From: CAYJAY01 sp964370715
GTDB lineage: Bacteria > Bacillota > Clostridia > Oscillospirales > Ruminococcaceae
Direction: 5' to 3'
DNA length: 64,000 bases
Assembly: GCA_964370715.1 (NCBI GenBank)
Contig: CAYJKJ010000015.1
Coordinates: forward strand, 3,148-67,147
In this document: one piece after another, positions 48,708-57,057 of the stretch
Layout of the letters: each line of letters starts with the position of its first letter
How positions within the stretch are numbered: the stretch's first letter is position 1
The notes under the pieces: generated by a model
The model's input: the letters and a program-made list of their open reading frames with translations, nothing else
Database searches by the model: none
What the model was told of the DNA's origin: nothing
Position numbers and translations under genes: made by a program

Positions 48708-49628
48708 ATGGTTGTAATTAAAATGACCGGCGGTCTTGGAAACCAGATGTTCCAATACTGCTTGTTTAAAACATATCAAAAAAAAGGCGTTAATGTTAAA
48801 CTTGATATAACGGGGTATGGAATAAACAGCATAAGGCCGTTCTCTGATGAGCGATATAACCAAACCGGATATATGCTAGAACAGCTTTTTAATGTGAAGT
48901 GTGTATATGCTTCAAAAAATGATACGTTGTTCGCAAAAAATATGCCGGCTGTTTTCGGGATGAAAAAAGGCGTTATGCGAGCTTTTAACACGGTTGCGAC
49001 TACCGATTATAAAGAATTAATGTTTTCGGATGACGAGATATTGGAAAAACGCTATCAGAAACTAAAGCATGGTTTGTTGTTTGGATATTGGCAGTATCCG
49101 GCTCAATATGAAGAGGTTATCGAGGATATAAGAAAAGACTTTACATTTAAAACACCGCTAGATCAAGAGAACGAAAAAACAGCAAAACAAATATTAGAAA
49201 CAAATTCGGTGTCGCTTCATGTTAGGCGTGGGGACTACCTTAATTATTCTGATCATTTTTATCATCTTGGAAAAAACTATTATTCAAATGCTTTAGAGAT
49301 TGTTAAACAAAAAGCAGGGGATGTCGAAATTTTTGTTTTCTCGGATGATATTGCTTGGTGTAAACAAAACTTAGGTCTTGAAAAGGCAAACTATATCGAC
49401 GGCAACTATGGCGACAAAAACTATATCGATATGCAGTTGATGTCGCTTTGCAAACATAATATAATCGCTAATAGCACATTTAGTCTATGGGGAGCGCTTT
49501 TAAATGACAATCCCGAAAAAACCGTTGTAGCGCCGATGTATTTTGCTAAAAAAGATTATGATATGATATCTAAAACGATGCCGAAAGATTTTATTTTGAT
49601 TGATAACAGCAAACAGGAATATCAATAA
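48708..49628 (+). CDS. GT11 alpha-1,2-fucosyltransferase-like, paralogue 3
   Basis: 306 residues: GGLGNQMFQYCLFKTYQKKG, SLHVRRGDY, FSDDIAWCKQ and MSLCKHNIIANSTFSLWG. The N-terminal half is closer to paralogue 4 (YCLFKTYQKKG, MLE-x-LFNVKCVYA), whereas the last third keeps the NYIDGNYGDKNYIDMQL segment shared with paralogue 1. The middle (residues about 95-140), where acceptor recognition is likely, differs from the other copies. Confidence 0.88.
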   Translation: MVVIKMTGGLGNQMFQYCLFKTYQKKGVNVKLDITGYGINSIRPFSDERYNQTGYMLEQLFNVKCVYASKNDTLFAKNMPAVFGMKKGVMRAFNTVATTDYKELMFSDDEILEKRYQKLKHGLLFGYWQYPAQYEEVIEDIRKDFTFKTPLDQENEKTAKQILETNSVSLHVRRGDYLNYSDHFYHLGKNYYSNALEIVKQKAGDVEIFVFSDDIAWCKQNLGLEKANYIDGNYGDKNYIDMQLMSLCKHNIIANSTFSLWGALLNDNPEKTVVAPMYFAKKDYDMISKTMPKDFILIDNSKQEYQ

Positions 49629-49653
49629 TGAGTATTAAAGAGAGGAAATAGAG

Positions 49654-50568
49654 ATGGTTGTTATTAAGGCTTTGTATGGGCTTGGAAACCAGATGTTTCA
49701 ATACTGTCTTTTTAAAACATATCAGAAAAAAGGCGCTAGAGTTAAACTTGATATACAAGACGATAAAAAAAATTGCAGTAGCCCTCTTTCGGATAATAAT
49801 TATAATAAAAACGGATTTATGCTTGAAACGCTTTTTAATGTTAAATGTGTGTATGCAAATAGTTTTGATATAAAATACACAACGTTAATGCCGGCTTTTG
49901 GAACAACGAAAAAAGGGGTTATGCGAGTTTTCGACAACATACCGACAACAAATTATGAAGAGGGTATGTTTTCGAAAACCGAGATCTTTAATAGAGAATA
50001 CCAAAACATAAAGCATGGATATCTTAAAGGTGCTTGGCAGTATCTTTCGCATTATCAAGAGGTTATCGATGACGTTAAAAAAGATTTTACTTTTAAAATA
50101 CCTCTAGACCAGAAAAACTCTGAAATAGCAAAAAAGATTAAAAGCACAAATTCGGTTTCTATCCATGTTCGCCGAGGGGATTATCTTAAGTATGTAGGGC
50201 TCTATTATTCTTTAGGAAAACAATACTACACCAAAGCGGTTGACATTATAAAACAAAAGCATGGGGATGTTGAATTGTTTGTGTTTTCAGACGATATTTC
50301 GTGGTGTAAACAGAATCTAGGTTTTGAAAACGCAACATACATCGACGGAAACTTTGGCGAAAAAAATTATATAGATATGCAACTTATGTCGCTTTGCAAA
50401 CATAACGTTATAGCCAATAGTACATTTAGCCTGTGGGGGGCGGTGTTGAACGATAATGAAGAAAAAACCGTTGTTTCGCCAACTCATTTTATGAAGGAAG
50501 ACAGGGATTTTGTTTCAAAGATGTTGCCGGAATATTTTGTGGTTATAGATAATAGGGACGAGCCGTAA
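49654..50568 (+). CDS. GT11 alpha-1,2-fucosyltransferase-like, paralogue 4
   Basis: 304 residues. Keeps SIHVRRGDY, FSDDISWCKQ and MSLCKHNVIANSTFSLWG, but the N-terminal block reads ALYGLGNQMFQYCLF rather than GGLGNQ, and the mid-protein GYWQ is AWQ (GAWQYLSHY). These changes may alter donor or acceptor use, or mark a weaker copy. ATG follows GAGAGGA. Confidence 0.85.
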   Translation: MVVIKALYGLGNQMFQYCLFKTYQKKGARVKLDIQDDKKNCSSPLSDNNYNKNGFMLETLFNVKCVYANSFDIKYTTLMPAFGTTKKGVMRVFDNIPTTNYEEGMFSKTEIFNREYQNIKHGYLKGAWQYLSHYQEVIDDVKKDFTFKIPLDQKNSEIAKKIKSTNSVSIHVRRGDYLKYVGLYYSLGKQYYTKAVDIIKQKHGDVELFVFSDDISWCKQNLGFENATYIDGNFGEKNYIDMQLMSLCKHNVIANSTFSLWGAVLNDNEEKTVVSPTHFMKEDRDFVSKMLPEYFVVIDNRDEP

Positions 50569-50585
50569 AAAAACGATCACATTGT

Positions 50586-50612
50586 TTGACTTTTAAGTAT
50601 TATATATATATA
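50586..50612 (+). promoter_or_regulatory. Possible promoter of the ABC exporter genes
   Basis: TTGACT (50586-50591) and TATAAT (50607-50612) are spaced by only 15 bp; an alternative -10 (TAATTA) gives 17 bp. 47 bp before the start codon. Confidence 0.4.
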
Positions 50613-50658
50613 ATTAACAGGCGATTAAAACGATACACAAAATAAAAAGGAAACAAAT

Positions 50659-51507
50659 ATGCTGGATTACAAATTTGATACTGAGGTTAAATCGGAACAA
50701 GGAAAAATTCCGATTAACTTTAAAGAGATAATTAAATATAAAGACCTTATTAATTTTACCGTTAGAAGAAACTTTACCGCAACATATAAACAAACGGTTC
50801 TAGGGCCTGCTTGGCTTGTTATTAATCCTATTATAACAACGCTTGTTTTCACATTCGTTTTCGGACAAATAGCGGGTATCTCGACCGACGGAACGCCGCA
50901 GTTTTTGTTCTATCTTTCGGGCAATTTAGTTTGGGGATTTTTCTCCAGTTGTCTGGGGGAAGCTTCCGGAACGCTAATTGGAAACGCCGGAGTTTTCGGA
51001 AAGGTGTATTTCCCAAGGCTTACCGTTCCGATAGCAAACGTTATAACTAAGTTTATTAACTTTTTGGTTCAGTTGATGTTGTTTGTGTTTTTCTATATAT
51101 ATTTCTTAATTATAGGTTCAAACATTTCGCCTAATATTTATCTGCTTTTAGTTCCGGTCGTTTTAGTTCAAGTATCGGTTCTTGCAATAGGTATGGGGCT
51201 TTTCATGGCCTCCCTTACGGCAAAATATCGAGATCTAGGATTTGTGTTTGGGCTAATGACCCAACTTTGGCTCTATGTTTCCCCCGTTGTATATCCTGTG
51301 TCGTTTTTTAGCGGAATAAGCGAGGTTTTAATAAAGCTAAACCCGATGTCGATGCCTATCGAGATATTCCGTTATGCAACGCTAGGTTCGGGCGGCGAGA
51401 TTGATTTCGTTTATTGGGGAATATCGATTGCAGTGTCGATTTTGTTATTTATTATCGGTGTAAAAAGATTTAATATAGTTGAAAAAAGCTTTGTAGATGT
51501 GGTGTAG
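50659..51507 (+). CDS. Polysaccharide ABC transporter permease (Wzm/TagG type)
   Basis: 282 residues: a cytosolic N-terminal segment (KDLINFTVRRNFTATYKQTVLGPAWLVINP is the conserved amphipathic block, positions about 30-58) and six membrane helices. ABC-2 family permease that exports lipid-linked surface glycans. The ATP-binding gene follows without a gap. Context (GT2, GT11) indicates the glycan made by the upstream enzymes as substrate. Confidence 0.9.
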   Translation: MLDYKFDTEVKSEQGKIPINFKEIIKYKDLINFTVRRNFTATYKQTVLGPAWLVINPIITTLVFTFVFGQIAGISTDGTPQFLFYLSGNLVWGFFSSCLGEASGTLIGNAGVFGKVYFPRLTVPIANVITKFINFLVQLMLFVFFYIYFLIIGSNISPNIYLLLVPVVLVQVSVLAIGMGLFMASLTAKYRDLGFVFGLMTQLWLYVSPVVYPVSFFSGISEVLIKLNPMSMPIEIFRYATLGSGGEIDFVYWGISIAVSILLFIIGVKRFNIVEKSFVDVV

Positions 51508-52785
51508 ATGATGGAGAACAAGATGGAAAAACAAATATCGTTACAGGTTAAGAATATATCAAAAGAATATAGAATAGGCCAGTTTGGCAAAGGCACTCTA
51601 GCCGAGGAGTTTTCTTCATGGTGGGCAAGGATTCGAGGAAAAGAAGACCCAACTCTTGCGATTGACCAAGACCCAAACGACAACGGGAAGATATTCAAAG
51701 CGCTAAGCGATGTTTCTTTTGAAGCATACCATGGCGACAAGCTCGGAATTATCGGCGAAAACGGAGCGGGGAAATCTACCCTTTTGAAGCTTATATGCCG
51801 CATAACAACCCCGACAAGCGGAGAGTTTGGCTACAACGGAAGAATAGCGAGTATGCTAGAGGTTGGAACCGGCTTTAACGGTGAGATGACAGGAAGAGAG
51901 AATATCTATCTTAGCGGTACAATCCTAGGGATGACCAAAATCGAAATCGATGGAAAGATAGAAGAGATTATTGAATTTTCGGAATGTCGAAAGTTTATCG
52001 ATACCCCGGTTAAAAGATATTCGAGCGGAATGTTTGTCAAACTTGCCTTTGCGGTTGCGGCTCATCTCGACAGTAATCTTATTATCATGGACGAGGTTTT
52101 AGCGGTTGGGGACGCAAGGTTTCAGCAAAAATGTATCGCTAAAATGACCGAGATTGCAAACCAAGACGGAAGAACAATTCTTTTTGTTAGCCACAATATG
52201 CAGTTTATAAGGCAGTTTTGCAACCGTTGTATCGTTCTTAAAAAGGGAAAACTTATCTATAACGGCGATGTCGACGGAGGCATCAAGCATTATATGCTAA
52301 CCGGAAATATTGGTGGGAACTATTTCGATTTTACCGACATGAGAAGAATAGTTAAAACGCAATACGGAATACTTCATTCGATTAACTTTTATGAAAGAGA
52401 ATCGATGAACTTTTATGAAAATGAAAAAATTAAGATTAAACTTGAATTTGAACCGTATGAACTCGGCATCGATTTCAGATTTACCCTTGATATAAGATAT
52501 ATCGATGGTTCTTCAACCGGAACGGCATTCACAAGAACTATTGAATACAGCGAAATAAACAAAAGGCAGACGCTTGAATTGGAGTTTAACACAAAAGGAA
52601 TAGCCCCGGGGTCGTATTATATCCACCCAAGGCTATTATGTAAAGACGAAAACTTCGCCCCTGTTTTTTGTGATGTTCCCGATCAAAGCATATATTTTAA
52701 CATCGAAGAAACAACAGATCAACTTAAATGGCTACACACGACGTTTGGCCACACTAAACTTGAGGATATCGAAATAGTAGGATAA
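51508..52785 (+). CDS. Polysaccharide ABC transporter ATPase with glycan-binding C-domain (Wzt/TagH type)
   Basis: 425 residues. ABC domain in residues about 8-260: Walker A GENGAGKSTLLKL, signature YSSGMFVKLAFA, Walker B LIIMDEVLAVGD. The C-terminal ~150 residues form a beta-rich Wzt-C-like domain, known in related exporters to recognise the finished or capped glycan. Start at ATG 51508 directly after the permease stop; ATG 51523, with GGAG at 6 nt, is an equally good or better choice. Confidence 0.9.
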   Translation: MMENKMEKQISLQVKNISKEYRIGQFGKGTLAEEFSSWWARIRGKEDPTLAIDQDPNDNGKIFKALSDVSFEAYHGDKLGIIGENGAGKSTLLKLICRITTPTSGEFGYNGRIASMLEVGTGFNGEMTGRENIYLSGTILGMTKIEIDGKIEEIIEFSECRKFIDTPVKRYSSGMFVKLAFAVAAHLDSNLIIMDEVLAVGDARFQQKCIAKMTEIANQDGRTILFVSHNMQFIRQFCNRCIVLKKGKLIYNGDVDGGIKHYMLTGNIGGNYFDFTDMRRIVKTQYGILHSINFYERESMNFYENEKIKIKLEFEPYELGIDFRFTLDIRYIDGSSTGTAFTRTIEYSEINKRQTLELEFNTKGIAPGSYYIHPRLLCKDENFAPVFCDVPDQSIYFNIEETTDQLKWLHTTFGHTKLEDIEIVG

Positions 52786-52798
52786 ATTTTTAAAAGAG

Positions 52799-54085
52799 TT
52801 ATTCTTTAGTTAGTTGCAAGATAAAGTTGGTTGAGACTTTTGCCTTGCTAGAAATTATCTCGTTTCTTGAAATGTTCCCAAAAACTTTTGCGGGAATATA
52901 GTGGGAGGTGTAGCCGGTGAAAAAGCCTTGTTTGTTTTGTTTTTCGGTTAAAACCTCAACCGTTTTGTTATCATAACTTTTTATAATCTGTTCCCTTATA
53001 CTTTCGCAAAGAGCGTTCATTATCTGTGAACGTTCTTTTTTTGTTTGTTCAGGAACTTGGTCGGGAAACCCCGCCGCTTTTGTTCCTTTGCGTTTTGAAT
53101 ATGGGAACACATGGCATTTCAAAAACCTCATGCTTTTAACAAAATCCAAACTATCGTTAAACTCCTGTTCTGTTTCGCCCGGAAAGCCAACTATTATATC
53201 AGTTGTAAAGGTGGGGCTATCGAACAATGTCTCTATTTTTTTCTTTACTTCAACAAATTGCTCCGCAGAATATCTTCGATTCATTCGTTTGAGCGTTTCG
53301 TTTGAGCCGCTTTGAAGCGAAAGATGGAACGATGGGCAGATTTTTTTCATACTGCTAAGCCGTTGTAGAATATCGTCGGTCAAAAGATCGGGTTCGAGCG
53401 ACCCTAACCTTATTCTTTTTATTTCGTCGTTTTCCGAGATAGCCTGAACTGCGTCGGCTAGGTTTAAATTTAGGTCGACCCCATATCTTGAAAGGTTAAT
53501 TCCAGAAACGACAACCTCTTTGTAGCCTTTTTTTGCTAGCGTTTCGGCTTGTTGCTTTATCAATTCCAACGAGAGGGAACGAACAGGGCCTCTAGCGTAT
53601 GGCACGATGCAATAGGCGCAAAACCTGTCGCAACCATCCTGTATCTTGATAAATGCTCTTGTGTGCTTTATGTGTATGGGGCTTTCGATAGATTCAAATC
53701 TATCACCTTTTTGGTGTTGAGGTATTTCGATAATCTGATGTTTATCTTTGATAAACTGCGATAAAAGAAACGGGATATCTTTGCGGTTTTTGTTTCCGCA
53801 GATAATATCCGCTTCGGGGATATTTTTAGCGGTTTCGGGGGAAGCTTGCGGAAAACAACCGCTTAAAACTATTATACAATTAGGGTTAGAGGCTTTAATC
53901 GAACGCATGAATTTTTGGGTCTTGCTGTCGCCCGTTTCGGTAACGGTGCAAGAATTGATAAACACGATATCCGCAAGGGATTTGTCCTCGGTGGAACAAA
54001 ACCCATGTTGTGATAAAATATTTGCAACGGCAGATGTTTCGAAGCTGTTAACCTTGCAACCAAACGTTTGATAGAATATCTTCAT
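52799..54085 (-). CDS. mtaB: tRNA t6A37 methylthiotransferase MtaB
   Basis: 428 residues from ATG 54085. Radical-SAM enzyme converting t6A37 to ms2t6A37 in tRNA. N-terminal UPF0004 domain with Cys in TFGCKVN, INSCTVT and LSGCFPQ (second 4Fe-4S cluster), radical-SAM motif CDRFCAYC, and C-terminal TRAM domain. A longer frame (ATG 54121) lacks a ribosome site. Monocistronic, convergent with the wzt-like gene. Confidence 0.93.
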   Translation of the reverse strand: MKIFYQTFGCKVNSFETSAVANILSQHGFCSTEDKSLADIVFINSCTVTETGDSKTQKFMRSIKASNPNCIIVLSGCFPQASPETAKNIPEADIICGNKNRKDIPFLLSQFIKDKHQIIEIPQHQKGDRFESIESPIHIKHTRAFIKIQDGCDRFCAYCIVPYARGPVRSLSLELIKQQAETLAKKGYKEVVVSGINLSRYGVDLNLNLADAVQAISENDEIKRIRLGSLEPDLLTDDILQRLSSMKKICPSFHLSLQSGSNETLKRMNRRYSAEQFVEVKKKIETLFDSPTFTTDIIVGFPGETEQEFNDSLDFVKSMRFLKCHVFPYSKRKGTKAAGFPDQVPEQTKKERSQIMNALCESIREQIIKSYDNKTVEVLTEKQNKQGFFTGYTSHYIPAKVFGNISRNEIISSKAKVSTNFILQLTKE

Positions 54086-54283
54086 ATTTTTAATATTTAT
54101 TCCTTTCATGCTTAAACCCATAATGACACGCCAAGCCGGAAGTTTGAGAAAACCAAAACAAAGACGGCGTTATTTTATACTAATATTATACTTAAAATTT
54201 TTTTTAAAGACAAGCGATTAAATTTTTGGTTTTAAACTTGAAATTGATTGCATAGTATTTGTTAAAAGCAGGAGGTGTGTTTT

Positions 54284-55537
54284 TTGAACAAAACGATATC
54301 TATATTTTTAGTTTGTTTATTGCTGTTTTCCGTTGTTGCTACCCCGACGGTAACGGCACAACACGACATAGTTGAATCTATCGATAAAGACCTGTTCTAT
54401 CAATTGACAGGTATGCCGCAAAATCCAATTAACTATATTCAAACGATTGCAACGCAAGAGGAACAGCCAACGTTTAACCTTAACAGCAGAGCCGCTATAT
54501 TAATTGATGGCGCAACGGGTGAGGTTTTATATGAATATAACTCGGACGAAAAAAGGCCGATTGCATCTATCACAAAAGTAATGACGATGATACTAGTTTC
54601 GGAAGCTTTGGAACAAGGGAAGATTACCAAACAATCGGTTGTGACGGCGAGCCGTCATGTTGCCGAGATGGGGGGATCTCAAATTTGGATCGAGGAAGGG
54701 GAACAGTTCACCGTTGATGAGCTTATGAAGGCTGTGGCTATTGGTTCTGCAAACGATGCTGCTGTTGCGTTGGCGGAATATGTTTCGGGTTCAGAGGAGC
54801 AGTTTGTTGTTGAGATGAATAAAAAAGCTGTTCAACTTGGAATGACCGATACAACATTTATGAATTCAAACGGTTTGGACGAAGATGGCCATATTTCGTC
54901 GGCACGAGATGCGGCAAAGATGGCAAGAGAACTATTAAACCATGAATATTTAAGGGAATACACCTCGATGTGGACAGAACAGCTTCGAGGGGGCGAGACC
55001 CAACTGGTTAACACAAACAAGCTGTTAAAACAGTATGACGATGTTACGGGGGTTAAAACCGGAACAACAAGCAAAGCGGGGGTATGCGTTGCGGTGTCGG
55101 CATTAAGGGAGGATATGGAGCTAATAGCGGTTGTGTTGGGAGCAGACAGCTCGACACTGCGCAATGAAGATGCTTCGAAACTTTTGGATTATGGGTTTGC
55201 AAACTTCGAGATAGCAAAGCTAGAACCGCCAAGCGGACTTCCCGAAAGCGTTAGAGTTATTCTTGGAGAACAAGAAACTTGCAGTTTTGAAGCGAAATTT
55301 CCAAACGAGTTGTTGCTTAAAAAGGGAACGAAAGACACCATCAAACTCGAAGCGGTTTTGGTAGACAGCGTAAATGCTCCCGTTGAACAAGGAACACAGT
55401 TGGGCGAAATTGTTGTTCTGGCGAGCGAACAAGAGATAGGCAGATACCCAATTGTTGCCAATGAAACGATAGCGAAGATGTCGTTTCAATCATCACTGCA
55501 AAAGCTTCTTTTGCAAACAGTTTCTTTTGATAGCTGA
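54284..55537 (+). CDS. D-alanyl-D-alanine carboxypeptidase (PBP5/DacF, family S11)
   Basis: 417 residues. Signal peptide (about 1-24, ending TVTA-Q), then the S11 catalytic domain with SITK (S-x-x-K), SAN (S-x-N) and KTGTTSKAG (K-T-G). A C-terminal beta domain follows (about 310-390), and a hydrophobic/amphipathic end could bind the membrane. Trims the last D-Ala of peptidoglycan stem peptides outside the membrane. TTG 54284 is the start, 8 nt after AGGAGG; the GTG at 54275 overlaps that site. Confidence 0.93.
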   Translation: MNKTISIFLVCLLLFSVVATPTVTAQHDIVESIDKDLFYQLTGMPQNPINYIQTIATQEEQPTFNLNSRAAILIDGATGEVLYEYNSDEKRPIASITKVMTMILVSEALEQGKITKQSVVTASRHVAEMGGSQIWIEEGEQFTVDELMKAVAIGSANDAAVALAEYVSGSEEQFVVEMNKKAVQLGMTDTTFMNSNGLDEDGHISSARDAAKMARELLNHEYLREYTSMWTEQLRGGETQLVNTNKLLKQYDDVTGVKTGTTSKAGVCVAVSALREDMELIAVVLGADSSTLRNEDASKLLDYGFANFEIAKLEPPSGLPESVRVILGEQETCSFEAKFPNELLLKKGTKDTIKLEAVLVDSVNAPVEQGTQLGEIVVLASEQEIGRYPIVANETIAKMSFQSSLQKLLLQTVSFDS

Positions 55538-55558
55538 AAAAATGGTAATATTTAAAAG

Positions 55559-55586
55559 TTGACAATTTAAGAATTTGTGTTATAAT
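55559..55586 (+). promoter_or_regulatory. Promoter of the metK riboswitch transcript
   Basis: TTGACA (55559-55564), 16 bp, TATAAT (55581-55586): near-consensus sigma-A promoter. Confidence 0.8.
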
Positions 55587-55608
55587 GTCTTCAACAATAG
55601 AATATCGT

Positions 55609-55747
55609 CTTTATCAAGAGTGGTGGAGGGAAAAGGCCCTGTGAAACCCGGCAACCTGTTGTTAATATCAACAAGGTGCTAAATCCTTCGGCAAAATGCC
55701 GGCAGATAAGGTTTTTATCGCTCGGCTTGTGTCGGGCGGTTTTTTAT
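55609..55747 (+). promoter_or_regulatory. SAM-I (S-box) riboswitch with terminator
   Basis: Aptamer 55609-55711: P1 strands CTTTATC and GATAAGG, the conserved ATCAAGAG-x-GGTGGAGGGA start, GGCCC-TGTGAAACC-CGGCAACC, P3 hairpin around TTGTTAATATCAACAAGG, and P4 CGGCAAAATGCCGG. The expression platform has a terminator stem CGCTCGGC-TTGT-GTCGGGCG (55719-55738) and a T run (55740-55746). High S-adenosylmethionine should favour termination before metK. The match to the S-box consensus is strong. Confidence 0.96.
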
Positions 55748-55813
55748 TGCTAAAAAATATTTATTAAACGGAATGGCTAGAAATTCCGACAGTTGAAAGG
55801 ACAATATAAAAAA

Positions 55814-56986
55814 ATGGAAAAATACTACTTCACATCTGAATCTGTAACAGAGGGGCATCCCGATAAAGTCTGTGATATTATATCCGATACAATATTGGAT
55901 GCATATATTTCAGGGGATAAAAATTCGAGGGTTGCTTGCGAAACGCTCGCAAAAAGTGGAATGGTGGTTGTAGCGGGAGAGATAACATCCCTTGCAAAAC
56001 CTAATATTGAAAACATCGTTCGCCAGGCAATACGAGAGATTGGATACACCGATAGCGACGAAAGCTTTAACGCAGATTCGGTTAAGATTATAACCAACAT
56101 AGTTAAACAATCCCCCGATATAGCTCTTGGGGTTGATAATTCGCTTGAGGCTAAACAAAAAAGCAAAACACAGGATATCGGAGCAGGAGATCAAGGGATG
56201 ATGTTCGGTTATGCTACCGATGAAACAAAAGAACTCATGCCGCTTGCAATTAGTTGCGCACATCAACTTGCAAAAAGATTAACTAAAGTTAGAAAAGACG
56301 GGGTTCTTTCTTATCTTCGCCCCGACGGAAAAAGCCAAGTTACCGTTGAATATATTGATGGTGTTGCAAAAAGAATAGACACTGTTGTTATTAGTTCGCA
56401 ACATTCAGCAGATGTTGATATCGAAGTTTTAAGAAAAGATATTAAACAATATGTTATTATTCCGTCGCTTCCTTCCGATATGATAGATGAAAACACAATG
56501 TTTTTAATCAATCCAACCGGTCGCTTTGTCACAGGAGGACCCGAAGGGGACAGCGGTCTTACAGGGCGCAAGATAATAGTTGATACATACGGCGGAACCG
56601 CTCGCCATGGCGGAGGAGCGTTCAGCGGAAAAGACCCAACAAAGGTTGACCGTTCGGCTGCATACATGGCTCGCTATGTTGCGAAAAACGTTGTTGCGGC
56701 AAAGCTTGCAAAAAGATGCGAAGTTCAGCTTGCCTACGCTATCGGAGTGGCAGCTCCTGTGTCGGTGTTTGTTGAAACTTTCGGCACAGAAACTGTTGAA
56801 AAAAGCGCTATCGAACAAGCTATTAAAAAGGTGTTCGACCTAACTCCTTCCGGCATTATTAAACAACTTGATCTATTAAACCCAATCTATAAACAACTAG
56901 CGGCTTATGGACATATTGGAAGAGAGGACCTAGGGGTTCGTTTTGAACAAACCGACAAAGTAGAACAACTTAAACAACTGGTCTAA
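55814..56986 (+). CDS. metK: S-adenosylmethionine synthetase
   Basis: 390 residues. Makes S-adenosylmethionine from methionine and ATP. Motifs: SVTEGHPDKVCD, GAGDQGMMFGYA (methionine loop region), GGGAFSGKDPTKVDRSAAY (P-loop) and DLTPSGII. ATG 55814 starts at the conserved N-terminus (EKYYFTSESVTEGHPDK), about 12 nt after GAAAGGA; an upstream TTG 55793 overlaps that site. Controlled by the SAM-I riboswitch in its leader. Confidence 0.97.
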   Translation: MEKYYFTSESVTEGHPDKVCDIISDTILDAYISGDKNSRVACETLAKSGMVVVAGEITSLAKPNIENIVRQAIREIGYTDSDESFNADSVKIITNIVKQSPDIALGVDNSLEAKQKSKTQDIGAGDQGMMFGYATDETKELMPLAISCAHQLAKRLTKVRKDGVLSYLRPDGKSQVTVEYIDGVAKRIDTVVISSQHSADVDIEVLRKDIKQYVIIPSLPSDMIDENTMFLINPTGRFVTGGPEGDSGLTGRKIIVDTYGGTARHGGGAFSGKDPTKVDRSAAYMARYVAKNVVAAKLAKRCEVQLAYAIGVAAPVSVFVETFGTETVEKSAIEQAIKKVFDLTPSGIIKQLDLLNPIYKQLAAYGHIGREDLGVRFEQTDKVEQLKQLV

Positions 56987-57006
56987 AATAGTTAAAAAAT
57001 GACGCT

Positions 57007-57040
57007 AAAAAGGACGAATCACTTTTGATCCGTCCTTTTT
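57007..57040. terminator. Terminator after metK
   Basis: AAAAAGGACG pairs with CGTCCTTTTT, with an inner ATC/GAT; symmetrical, so usable for the convergent surface-protein gene as well. Confidence 0.85.
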
Positions 57041-57057
57041 GCTATTTCAGTTGTTTT

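Noticed and set aside
47262..48863. Minus-strand open frames opposite the GT11 genes
   Set aside because: They recur at the same place in each paralogue only because the plus-strand genes are duplicated; codon pattern and ribosome sites favour the plus strand.
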